From: Asaia bogorensis
GTDB taxonomy: Bacteria; Pseudomonadota; Alphaproteobacteria; Acetobacterales; Acetobacteraceae
DNA: 8,025 nucleotides
Assembly (NCBI GenBank): GCA_945871455.1
Contig: CAMBXJ010000188.1
Coordinates: 1 to 8,025, forward strand
Direction: 5' to 3'
The notes under the pieces were generated by a model, which saw only the letters and a program-made list of their open reading frames with translations, had not been told where the DNA came from and searched no databases. A program made the position numbers and the translations under genes. This document shows, piece after piece, positions 1 through 6,180 of the stretch. Position 1 is the first letter of the stretch. Every line of letters begins with the position of its first letter.

Positions 1-49
1 GGTTGCCGCGGTCGAGCGGTTTCGTGGCGGCCGATAGGGAGAAGATAAG

Positions 50-955
50 ATGAAGGTTGGCGTGATCGGCCTCGGCACCATGGGGATGGGCGCCGCACTG
101 AACCTGCTGCGCAAGGGCCATGCGGTCACCGGGTGCGAGCTACGGGAACCGAGCCGAGCGGATTTCGCTGCCGCGGGCGGTTCGGTCGTGGCAACCCCGG
201 CGGAATTGCCGCCGGACCTGGAAGCCCTTGTCGTGTTCGTCGTGAATGCCTCCCAAACGGAAGCGGTGCTGTTCGGCGACGGTGACGGTCCCGGATGCCT
301 GAACGGCATGGCAAAGGGCGCGGTGATTCTCTGTTGTGCGACGATCGCGCCGGGGGCCGCGCGGTCGTTGGACCAGCGGATTTTGGACGCGGGGTTCCTG
401 ATGCTGGATTCCCCGGTCTCCGGCGGCAAGGTGGGCGCGCATGCCGGGACGATGACGGTGATGGCATCGGGATCGGATGCCGCGTTCGCCAAGGCCGGAC
501 CGGTGCTGGAGGCGATATCCAGCAAGGTCTGGCGGCTGGGCGATAAGGTGGGCATCGGCAGCACCGTCAAGATGGTGAACCAGTTGCTGGCGGGTGTGCA
601 CATCGCAACCGCCGCCGAAGCCCTGGCGCTCGGCATTCGCGCTGGGGCCGACCCCCAGACACTCTATGACGTGATTTCGGAATCGGCCGGCAGTTCCTGG
701 ATGTGGCAGAATCGGGTGCCGCATATCCTGGCCGGCGACGATACCCCGTTGTCGGCGGTGAACATCTTCGTGAAGGACCTGGGGATCGTGCTGGATCAGG
801 CGCGCGCGCTGACCTTCCCGCTACCCATGGCGGCCGCGGCACATCAGTTGTTTCTGGCGGCGGCGGCCAATGGCCAAGGACTGAAGGACGACGCGTTCGT
901 CATCCGCGTCTGGCAGGCTTTGGCTGGGATCGAACTACCGGACGCAAAGGAATAG
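50..955 (+). CDS. ltnD: NAD(P)-dependent L-threonate dehydrogenase-like oxidoreductase (3-hydroxyisobutyrate dehydrogenase superfamily)
   Basis: A 301-residue cytosolic beta-hydroxyacid dehydrogenase, predicted to oxidise a short hydroxy acid such as L-threonate at C2 to the 2-oxo acid with NAD(P)+. Seen: an N-terminal Rossmann nucleotide-binding loop GLGTMGMG (residues 7-14), the substrate-binding motif DSPVSGG (120-126), and the catalytic-lysine segment with K174 and N177 (KMVNQLL). The helical C-terminal half has QLLAGVH (178-184), SAGSSWMW and FVKDLG (240-245). The QLLAGVH, SxW and FVKDLG stretches resemble LtnD (YgbJ) more than true 3-hydroxyisobutyrate dehydrogenase. Length is normal and nothing is broken. 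The ATG is preceded by a good Shine-Dalgarno AGGGAG at 36-41, 8 nt away. In known LtnD clusters the neighbours are OtnK, OtnC and OtnI; none is visible here, though they could lie left of the window. Family assignment is firm. L-threonate as substrate is an inference; tartronate semialdehyde or another hydroxy acid remains possible. Confidence 0.88.
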   Translation: MKVGVIGLGTMGMGAALNLLRKGHAVTGCELREPSRADFAAAGGSVVATPAELPPDLEALVVFVVNASQTEAVLFGDGDGPGCLNGMAKGAVILCCATIAPGAARSLDQRILDAGFLMLDSPVSGGKVGAHAGTMTVMASGSDAAFAKAGPVLEAISSKVWRLGDKVGIGSTVKMVNQLLAGVHIATAAEALALGIRAGADPQTLYDVISESAGSSWMWQNRVPHILAGDDTPLSAVNIFVKDLGIVLDQARALTFPLPMAAAAHQLFLAAAANGQGLKDDAFVIRVWQALAGIELPDAKE

Positions 956-1038
956 GCCCCCTCCTGCACATCCGCGGAAACGCGCTATGGTTCGGCCGGG
1001 GTTCGGCCCCTCAACGTCCCGGAACAAGGAAAACAACC

Positions 1039-1434
1039 ATGGCTCTGACATTGGATGAGGCCAATCGTATCGCCCAGGGCGCGATCGCGAAGGCCAAGGC
1101 ACTCAACATCAAGATCAGCGTGGCGGTCTGCGATGCAGGCGGTCGGTTGCTGGCGTTCCAGCGCATGGACAACGCGATCTGGGCCAGCGCCTATGGCAGC
1201 CAGGGCAAGGCCATCGCCTCGGCGGCGTTCGGCCGAGCAAGCGGGGAATTGACGGAACGGGCGAACCATCCGACTCCGGCGGGAATCGCGGCGGCGTCGG
1301 GCGGCCATATGATCATGGGCCAAGGCGCGGTGCCGGTTCTGCGCAATGGCGGCATTGACGGTGCGTGCGGTGTCGGCGGCGGCACGGCTCAGGAAGATGA
1401 AGACTGCGCCCGGGCCGGCGTGGCGGCCTTGTAG
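1039..1434 (+). CDS. GlcG/HbpS-family heme-binding-type protein
   Basis: A 131-residue single-domain protein of the GlcG/HbpS (Haem_degrading, PF03928) family. Seen: the N-terminal VAVCDAGGRLLAFQRMD stretch (residues 28-44), GKAIASAAFGR (56-66), and the glycine-rich C-terminal signature GAVPVLRNGG followed by GVGGGTAQEDEDCARAG (111-127). This length and order are typical of the family's cytosolic members, and no signal peptide is visible. Members are often encoded beside glycolate or hydroxy-acid catabolic genes. HbpS binds heme or iron, but for most members the biochemical role is unproven. The start is the ATG preceded by AAGGA at 1026-1030, 8 nt upstream. A longer in-frame extension from position 703 lies inside the dehydrogenase gene and is not credible. 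It follows the dehydrogenase by 83 bp on the same strand, so co-transcription is plausible. Family call is strong; function is unknown. Confidence 0.87.
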   Translation: MALTLDEANRIAQGAIAKAKALNIKISVAVCDAGGRLLAFQRMDNAIWASAYGSQGKAIASAAFGRASGELTERANHPTPAGIAAASGGHMIMGQGAVPVLRNGGIDGACGVGGGTAQEDEDCARAGVAAL

Positions 1435-1492
1435 CGCCCGTCGTCAAAATACCTCGGCGCGATTTGTCCTTGCGCCGGTTGGGCTGTCGGAT

Positions 1493-1550
1493 CGGGCGGG
1501 ATTTGCCTTCATACGACCAATCGGAGCGATTTCGGCCCAATTCCCGCCCG
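1493..1550. repeat. 9-bp inverted repeat in the leader of the monooxygenase-fold gene
   Basis: CGGGCGGGA at 1493-1501 is perfectly complementary to TCCCGCCCG at 1542-1550, separated by 40 nt. It lies in the 193-bp gap between the GlcG-like gene and the next plus-strand gene. There is no T-run after it, so it does not look like a Rho-independent terminator. An operator or chance pairing in GC-rich DNA are both possible. Confidence 0.3.
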
Positions 1551-1615
1551 TCAGTCGCCGCCGCGATCCCCCCCTGACGCTCGTCCGCCGGGCGCCGCCA
1601 CGTCATGCCTTTAAT

Positions 1616-1620
1616 GGAGG
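1616..1620 (+). promoter_or_regulatory. Shine-Dalgarno GGAGG that fixes the start at 1628
   Basis: GGAGG lies 7 nt before the ATG at 1628. The reading frame is open upstream as far as 1346, inside the GlcG-like gene, but the strong ribosome binding site and the start of family homology both support 1628 as the real start. Confidence 0.75.
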
Positions 1621-1627
1621 AACCATC

Positions 1628-1918
1628 ATGTCAGTCCGCCTCGTCGTCACCATCACCGCGGCTCCCGGGAAGGGAACCGAACTTGCCCAGGTGTACAAAG
1701 CACGCTGCGCCGACGTCATGAAAGAACCCGGCTGCGAGCAGTTCGAGGTCTTTCAGAGCGCGGTGAACCCAGACCGGCTGACATTGCTGGAGCGGTGGAC
1801 CGACCAGGCCGCTCTGGACGTGCATGCGAAGGTCAATGCCACGCGGGCGCCGCTTCCGGATGGATTGCGGGTTGGGACCGGGGAGCGGGAAGACTATCAA
1901 TACAATCGAACACGTTGA
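1628..1918 (+). CDS. Antibiotic biosynthesis monooxygenase (ABM)-fold small protein, putative quinol monooxygenase type
   Basis: A 96-residue ferredoxin-like (dimeric alpha-beta barrel) protein of the ABM/YgiN type (PF03992). Seen: the N-terminal strand VRLVVTITAAPGK, the characteristic EPGCEQFEVFQS (residues 33-44), and the core strand/helix DRLTLLERWTDQAALDVHAK (49-68). The hydrophobic strand, then GC-x-x-F/Y-x-V, then LLERW-x-D-x-x-A-L-x-x-H is diagnostic of the family. Members include cofactor-free quinol monooxygenases and heme-degrading enzymes, but many have no known substrate and none can be assigned here. It is probably a cytosolic dimer. It is the last plus-strand gene before the convergent junction and starts 193 bp after the GlcG-like gene, so it may have its own promoter, although no clear -35/-10 pair is visible. 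Beside small-acid catabolic enzymes it may be accessory. Function is unproven. Confidence 0.85.
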   Translation: MSVRLVVTITAAPGKGTELAQVYKARCADVMKEPGCEQFEVFQSAVNPDRLTLLERWTDQAALDVHAKVNATRAPLPDGLRVGTGEREDYQYNRTR

Positions 1919-1970
1919 TCGGCACGTCGTACCGGCCGGCGGAAAGATTGATTCTCCGGTCGGTGCCTCC

Positions 1971-2059
1971 CCGTCCTGCCGGCGCAGGCCGGCATCCACG
2001 AATTTCCCAAGCTGCAACAACGGCAGTCGTGGATGGTTGCCCCGCGGCCGCCATGACAG
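1971..2059. repeat. Palindromic dispersed repeat between convergent genes
   Basis: The 167-bp gap between converging genes carries a folded element. GCCGGC (1978-1983), GCAG, GCCGGC (1988-1993) make a perfect 6-bp hairpin. It is followed by ATCCACGA (1994-2001), which is exactly complementary to TCGTGGAT (2027-2034). The right flank contains the palindrome GCGGCCGC (2044-2051) and ends CCATGACAG, giving two GC hairpins joined by a central stem. This style (CGTCCTGCCGGCGCAGGCCGGCA, spelled here as separate arms) is widespread in alphaproteobacterial intergenic regions; that statement is from general knowledge, not a search. It may help stop transcription from both sides, but there is no T-tract. 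Confidence 0.65.
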
Positions 2060-2085
2060 AGTTGTGTTGTTCCGGCCAGTTGGTA

Positions 2086-3021
2086 TCAGTGCTCCGACGG
2101 TGCCTTCCCGCCGTATTTGGCATCCAGTTGGGACGGCGTCAGGAACCGCTGCTCCATCTCCCGGATGGTGCCCAACCCCATCAGGTCGTTGATTTCCTGA
2201 AAGGACACCGCGAGGTCGGGACGCTCTATGACCCGCCCTTCCTCCACCGACTGTTTCAGGACCGACAGCGCGTTGCGCATCCCCATGATCGCCGCCCCCG
2301 TCACCAGCCGGGGATAGGACGCGACCGCGACGCCCAGGTCCTGAAGCTCCCGCGCGCATAGCAGCGGCGTGGTGGGCCGGGACCGGATGCCGAAGCCCAT
2401 GTTCACCGACATGGGTTTGCCGACCTCCCGCGCGACCAGAGCGATATCGTCCCGCGTCAGCAAGGCGTCGGCGAACAACAGATCGGCCCCGGCTTCGGCA
2501 TACAGGTTCAGGCGGCGAATGGCTTCCTTCACCCCATGGGTCGCCGTCGAGTCGGTGCGAGCCTTGATGATGAAGTCCGGATCGCGACGGGCTTCCACGG
2601 CGGCGCGAATCTTCTCCACCCCCTCCTCGGCCGAGATGACCTCCTTGCCGTCCATGTGTCCGCAGCGCTTGGGGGAGACCTGGTCCTCCAGCATGATCCC
2701 GTCGACGCCCGCGGCCTCGAACCCGCGCACCGTGAAGAACACGTTGATCGCGTTGCCGTAGCCGGTATCGGCGTCGGCACTGAGCGGGATGTCCACGCAG
2801 GCGGCAATGGCGCGGGACCGGGAGACATTGGCCTCGTAACTGAGGATCCCGACATCGGCCCATCCAAGGGTGGTTTCGGACAGCCCGGCACCGGAGATGC
2901 TGCCCGATTTGAAGCCCATCTGCTGGATGAGGCGGGCGGAAAATCCGTCATAGACACCGGGCTGGATCAGGATTTCCTCGGCTTCGATCAATTGCCGATG
3001 CAGTGTGCTTTTCTTGATCAT
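2086..3021 (-). CDS. Isocitrate lyase/PEP mutase superfamily enzyme (methylisocitrate-lyase-like)
   Basis: A 311-residue (beta/alpha)8-barrel enzyme of the ICL/PEP-mutase superfamily, whose members cleave or rearrange C-C or C-P bonds of oxo and hydroxy dicarboxylates with Mg2+. Seen: DADTGYG (residues 83-89) for metal and substrate binding, the LEDQ acidic pair (E112, D113), and the gating-loop signature KRCGH (118-122) with the putative catalytic Cys120. KARTDS (153-158) follows. KRCGH is the form found in 2-methylisocitrate lyase (PrpB) and 2,3-dimethylmalate lyase; PEP mutases and oxaloacetate decarboxylases lack the loop cysteine. The later PrpB active-site strand is replaced by MSVNMGFGIRSRPTTPL, so methylisocitrate is not assured as the substrate, and no prpC or prpD is nearby. 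The start is the ATG at 3021, with a modest AGGGTGA about 9 nt upstream. It lies 103 bp downstream of the aldolase gene on the same strand, so co-transcription is plausible. Confidence 0.86.
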   Translation of the reverse strand: MIKKSTLHRQLIEAEEILIQPGVYDGFSARLIQQMGFKSGSISGAGLSETTLGWADVGILSYEANVSRSRAIAACVDIPLSADADTGYGNAINVFFTVRGFEAAGVDGIMLEDQVSPKRCGHMDGKEVISAEEGVEKIRAAVEARRDPDFIIKARTDSTATHGVKEAIRRLNLYAEAGADLLFADALLTRDDIALVAREVGKPMSVNMGFGIRSRPTTPLLCARELQDLGVAVASYPRLVTGAAIMGMRNALSVLKQSVEEGRVIERPDLAVSFQEINDLMGLGTIREMEQRFLTPSQLDAKYGGKAPSEH

Positions 3022-3124
3022 CGGTCGGATTCACCCTGCTCGATGGGTCACTAGGCGGTCGGCACCACGGCAGGCCGAGGCAGCGGCCGAACCGGAGACG
3101 GCCGGGGCTGCCATGGCCCGATGA

Positions 3125-3967
3125 TCAGCCGGCTTTCTTTCTCTTGCCGGGCTTCCTTGTCGGTTCAGTCGTCGCCATCGGCGCTGACGGGAGGTTGTTG
3201 AAGAAATTTTCTCGTTGGCTCGCTCCGGCCATCAGATAGCTGTGGTCGGACCCGGTGAGGATGAACCGCGCGCCCATGCCGACATAGCGGGACGCGTTTT
3301 CCTCGTCATAGACCCCGCCCATGCCCAGCACCTTGCCGTGCTTCAGGCAGGCCTCGCCGACCGACCGGTAGGCCTCGATCACCTTCGGGTGACCCATCTG
3401 CCCCGAAATCCCCAGCTCGGCCGTCAGGTCGGAGGTGCCGATGAACAGCACGTCCACGCCGCCGACCGCGGCGATGTCGTCAGCGTTCCCGATCGCCTCC
3501 GGGCTTTCCAACATGACGATGGTCAGGATTTCGGCGTTGATCGCCGCCTGCGCTTCCATGGTGGACGGCGGACGATAGCCATACACGGCCGGAGGGCCGC
3601 CCCAACTGCGGTGGCCATCGGGCGGATAGCGAAACGCCTCCGCGATACGGCGGGCCTGCTTCGCGGTATCAACATGCGGCACCACAATGCCAAGCGCCCC
3701 GTTGTCGAGCGCCCGGGTCGCTTCGTCGATCGCACCGGCACAGACCCGCACGATGGGGGTGACGCCGGTGGGCAGCGCCGCGATGCACAACTGCGTGGTT
3801 TCCTGGACCGAAAACGCGCCGTGCTCGGTGTCGATGAAGATCCAGTCGTGCCCGGTGGCGCCCGCGAGAACCGGCGCCGCAACCGTGCGCAAGTGATGCA
3901 CGCCGAAGCCCAGCGCCATCTGGCCGGCTTGCAGGCGGCGTTTCGTGGTGTTGGTAACCAATGCCAT
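3125..3967 (-). CDS. HpcH/HpaI-family class II aldolase (2-oxo-acid aldolase)
   Basis: A 280-residue metal-dependent aldolase of the HpcH/HpaI (citrate lyase beta-like) family, which cleaves or forms 4-hydroxy-2-oxo acids and releases pyruvate or a related oxo acid. Seen: DWIFIDTEHG with His49, PIVRV with Arg74, IVMLESPEA with metal ligand Glu154, and VLFIGTSDL with metal ligand Asp180. These line up in spacing with His45, Arg70, Glu149 and Asp175 of E. coli HpaI, so the active site appears intact. FRYPPDGHRSWGG (112-124) is the usual phosphate/oxo-acid loop. The ATG at 3967 is chosen over an upstream one at 4015 because homology begins at MALVTN and a strong GGAGG lies 5 nt before it. The last ten or so residues (RKPGKRKKAG) form a lysine/arginine-rich tail beyond the usual family end. 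It sits between the DNA ligase (51 bp upstream) and the lyase. The exact substrate is unknown. Confidence 0.88.
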   Translation of the reverse strand: MALVTNTTKRRLQAGQMALGFGVHHLRTVAAPVLAGATGHDWIFIDTEHGAFSVQETTQLCIAALPTGVTPIVRVCAGAIDEATRALDNGALGIVVPHVDTAKQARRIAEAFRYPPDGHRSWGGPPAVYGYRPPSTMEAQAAINAEILTIVMLESPEAIGNADDIAAVGGVDVLFIGTSDLTAELGISGQMGHPKVIEAYRSVGEACLKHGKVLGMGGVYDEENASRYVGMGARFILTGSDHSYLMAGASQRENFFNNLPSAPMATTEPTRKPGKRKKAG

Positions 3968-3972
3968 GGTGT

Positions 3973-3977
3973 CCTCC
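3973..3977 (-). promoter_or_regulatory. Shine-Dalgarno GGAGG fixing the aldolase start
   Basis: Read on the minus strand, GGGGAGG is followed by ACACC and the ATG at 3967. It favours this start over the longer reading that begins at 4015. Confidence 0.75.
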
Positions 3978-4018
3978 CCGGTTCCGATGTCCACACTATG
4001 GAGCGATGCGGCCATGGT

Positions 4019-5626
4019 TCAAACCGCGTTGTTTCCCGGGCGGTCTTTTTCGATCAATGCCAGCAGGGCTTCCAGCCGGTCTGCCTCCGCCACCGGTTTG
4101 TCGGTGCGGATCCGAGCGATGCGGGGGAACCGCAATGCCACCCCGGACTTGTGCCGCGTGGAAAACTGCACGCCATCGAAGGCGACTTCCAGCACCAGGG
4201 ATTTCTCCACCTCTCGCACCGGGCCGAACCGAGCGGTGGTGTGGTCGCGCACCCAGCGATCGAGGAAGGCCAACTCCTGGTCGGTGAATCCAAAATAGGC
4301 CTTGCCCACCGGAACCAGGTCCTGGTCTCGCCAGACGCCAAAGGTGAAGTCGGAATAGAAGGAACTGCGCTTGCCGTGCCCGCGTTGGGCATACATCAGC
4401 ACCGCATCCACGGTCAGCGGGTCGCGCTTCCACTTCCACCAATGGCCCTTCACGCGTCCCGCCAGATAGGCACTGTCGCCGCGTTTGAGCATCAGTCCCT
4501 CGATGGCGGCGGCACGGGCGCCGTCTCGCAAGGCCCGAAGCTCGTCCAGGGAGCCGAAATCGATCAGCGCGGACAGGTCCATGTTTGCCGGATGACAGCG
4601 GGCGAGCCAGGCTTCCAGCCGACCCCGCCGCACGTCGAAAGGTTGTGAGCGCAGATCTTCCGCACCGTCGAACAGCAGGTCGTACAGGCGCACGCCGACC
4701 GGGTGCTGGCGCAACAATGCGGGGGTCACCGACTTGCGGTTCAAACGCTGCTGCAAATCGGCAAACGGCGCGACCACCCCATCGCGGATGACCAGCAACT
4801 CCCCATCCAGCACCGCGTGGAAGTCCATGGCTTCCAGTATTTCCGGGAACGCGGCGGATATGTCCTCTGCCCCACGGGAATAGAGCCGCCTGCCTTCCCT
4901 GGTCGCGACCAGTTGCACACGGATGCCGTCCCATTTCCATTCCGCCCGCCAGTTCTCGGGTCGCAAAGCGGTCAGGTCGGCGTCTTCCAATGGATGCGCC
5001 AGCATCGGTGGCCGGAACACCGGCGCATCCGCCGGATCCGGGCGTGGCGCGATGCCCTGGAGCCAGCCAAACAGGTCCAGATACGGTGGAGCGAGGCTGT
5101 GCCAGACCTCTTCCACGTCGTCCGCCGTGACGGCCTGTCCATGGGCTTTGCCCAACTCCGCCAACGCGATCTTGGCAATGCGAGACGACACGCCGACCCG
5201 CAACCCGCCGGTGATCAATTTCAGCAATGCCAATCGCGTTGAGGGGTCGGACGCGTCCAACCACTCGGAGACCAACCCGGGCAGCAAGGCTTTCGGCACG
5301 ACCTCCAGGGCCTGGACGACGTCGGCCAGGCGGGGCGGGGCGGCATCCGTGCGGGCCCCAGGCCACATGAGCGCGACGGTTTCCGCGAGATCGCCCACGT
5401 AATCGTATGACCAGCCGAACAGCACCGGATCGGTGCGGGCCGCGGCGAGGTCCCGGATCAGGCCCGGTTTGGCCGCCTTGAAGGTCAGCGCGCCCGTGAT
5501 GGCGGCCAGACCGATGCCTCGGTCCGGGTCGGGCTGGGTCGCGAAATAGCGGTGCAGCAGCGCGATCTTGGCGTTGCGGGATGGTGTGAAGACCAGACGT
5601 TCCAGCAGGTCCGCGAATGGGATCAT
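4019..5626 (-). CDS. ATP-dependent DNA ligase (cisplatin-damage-response type)
   Basis: A 535-residue ATP-dependent DNA ligase that seals nicks through a lysine-AMP intermediate. Seen: an N-terminal helical DNA-binding domain (about 1-200) with FADLLERL, PDPDRG and SYDYVGDLAETVALMW, typical of the bacterial ligases grouped with exonuclease and helicase partners. The nucleotidyltransferase core has motif I KWDG with catalytic Lys231 (231-234), motif III LDGELL (273-278), motif IV EGLMLK (376-381) and motif V KWKRD (398-402). The C-terminal OB-fold ends with motif VI-like RFPRIARIR (499-507). All catalytic motifs are present, so it should be active. ATG 5626 is chosen because homologues begin two or three residues before FADLL; ATG 5635 (three residues longer) is possible, and neither has a clear Shine-Dalgarno. 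A much longer open reading through the upstream repeats is not credible. The usual partners (MBL-fold exonuclease, DEXH helicase, PdeM-type endonuclease) are absent on both sides; downstream is the aldolase after 51 bp. Confidence 0.92.
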   Translation of the reverse strand: MIPFADLLERLVFTPSRNAKIALLHRYFATQPDPDRGIGLAAITGALTFKAAKPGLIRDLAAARTDPVLFGWSYDYVGDLAETVALMWPGARTDAAPPRLADVVQALEVVPKALLPGLVSEWLDASDPSTRLALLKLITGGLRVGVSSRIAKIALAELGKAHGQAVTADDVEEVWHSLAPPYLDLFGWLQGIAPRPDPADAPVFRPPMLAHPLEDADLTALRPENWRAEWKWDGIRVQLVATREGRRLYSRGAEDISAAFPEILEAMDFHAVLDGELLVIRDGVVAPFADLQQRLNRKSVTPALLRQHPVGVRLYDLLFDGAEDLRSQPFDVRRGRLEAWLARCHPANMDLSALIDFGSLDELRALRDGARAAAIEGLMLKRGDSAYLAGRVKGHWWKWKRDPLTVDAVLMYAQRGHGKRSSFYSDFTFGVWRDQDLVPVGKAYFGFTDQELAFLDRWVRDHTTARFGPVREVEKSLVLEVAFDGVQFSTRHKSGVALRFPRIARIRTDKPVAEADRLEALLALIEKDRPGNNAV

Positions 5627-5800
5627 GGCAATCATGTTGGGGCAGGCCGGCGGAAGAGGGAAGCACGGGTGGATCAGGCCTGTGGGTTGGCCCGCGCTTC
5701 CGATTATGGTCCGGAATGGTCGATCCCCCATCGCCGAACCGGACCGGAGGAGCCCCCGGCAACCGCCTGAAGCGATAAACCCTGGTTCTTGTAGCGCTAT

Positions 5801-6082
5801 CTGTTGGGAGCGCATGGCTTCAGTCGGCCTGGCGACCCTAATCGCAGGTCGCGCTGGCGGAACCCCACTTCTTCGTGTCCTTCGTGACTTCGTGGTGGAG
5901 AATCGCGGTGCCGCGGTTCGTGGTGTCCCGAACCAATGGGACTCCCCCGGACGGGCGAGATGTCCTTGGTAAGCTCCGCGATTCTCACCACGAAGGCACG
6001 AAGGACACGAAGCCGGGGCTGGTGGACCGGGGCCGCCGGTGGATGTCATTGTGCCTGGGGCTGAAGCCAGTCTCCCAAACAG
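5801..6082. repeat. Nested inverted-repeat (REPIN/MITE-like) element
   Basis: Two pairs of inverted arms are nested symmetrically. The outer arms are 5801-5823 and 6061-6082: the right arm read in reverse is CTGTTTGGGAGACTGGCTTCAG, given in two parts as CTGTTTGGGAG and ACTGGCTTCAG, while the left differs by small indels and shares CTGTT, GGGAG and GGCTTCAG. The inner arms are 5871-5908 and 5976-6012, near-perfect complements over 37-38 bp with one mismatch and one single-base indel. Each inner arm holds three CTTCGTG units (5871, 5880 and 5888 on the left). The spacers between outer and inner arms are 47 and 48 nt. The 67-nt centre contains a GGTTCG/CGAACC hairpin (5915-5920, 5929-5934). No gene is encoded; reading frames across it give only low-complexity peptides. 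The outer arms resemble bacterial REP sequences of the TGTGGGAGCGGCTTCAGCC kind. Confidence 0.75.
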
Positions 6083-6119
6083 GTAACCTTGCAAGAGCCT
6101 GCTTTTTCGATTGCCCGTG

Positions 6120-6179
6120 ATGACGGAGATGCCTGGGTTTTGACCCAGGAATGAGGACGCGAATGCCTCCTTCGGTCAT
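6120..6179. repeat. Second palindromic intergenic repeat with a 7-bp hairpin
   Basis: CCTGGGT (6132-6138), TTTG, ACCCAGG (6143-6149) form a perfect hairpin. The segment is bounded by ATGAC (6120-6124) and GTCAT (6175-6179). On the minus strand it reads like the common alphaproteobacterial repeat with CTCATTCCTGGGTC. It lacks a terminal T-tract, so a terminator role is not supported. Confidence 0.5.
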
Positions 6180-6180
6180 A

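Noticed and set aside
2..53. C-terminal end of an upstream plus-strand gene, either frame 2 ending TAG at 35-37 or frame 3 ending TGA at 51-53 overlapping the dehydrogenase ATG
   Set aside because: Eleven to sixteen codons are too few to choose between frames or to recognise a family, although a preceding co-directional gene is likely.
703..1038. N-terminal extension of the GlcG-like frame into the dehydrogenase gene
   Set aside because: The extension overlaps a well-supported gene in another frame, has no family homology, and the ATG at 1039 has its own ribosome binding site.
1631..2863. Long minus-strand reading frame of about 410 codons
   Set aside because: It is a shadow of the lyase gene and of the ABM-fold gene, is arginine/glycine-rich, and contains no recognisable domain.
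3215..4648. Long plus-strand reading frame of about 477 codons opposite the aldolase and ligase
   Set aside because: It is antisense to two genes with complete catalytic motifs and has no family features; long antisense frames are common in high-GC DNA.
5871..6012. CRISPR array, suggested by the repeated CTTCGTG units
   Set aside because: The units are 7 bp with 1-2 bp spacing and arranged as an inverted repeat; there are no regular spacers and no cas genes.
5627..6094. Long in-frame extension of the ligase upstream
   Set aside because: It translates the repeat element into low-complexity, proline/arginine-rich sequence unlike any ligase; the normal N-terminus is FADLLERL near 5626.
6132..6149. 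Rho-independent terminator at the CCTGGGT/ACCCAGG hairpin
   Set aside because: The stem is only 7 bp, no T-run follows on either strand, and no gene ends nearby; it fits a dispersed repeat better.
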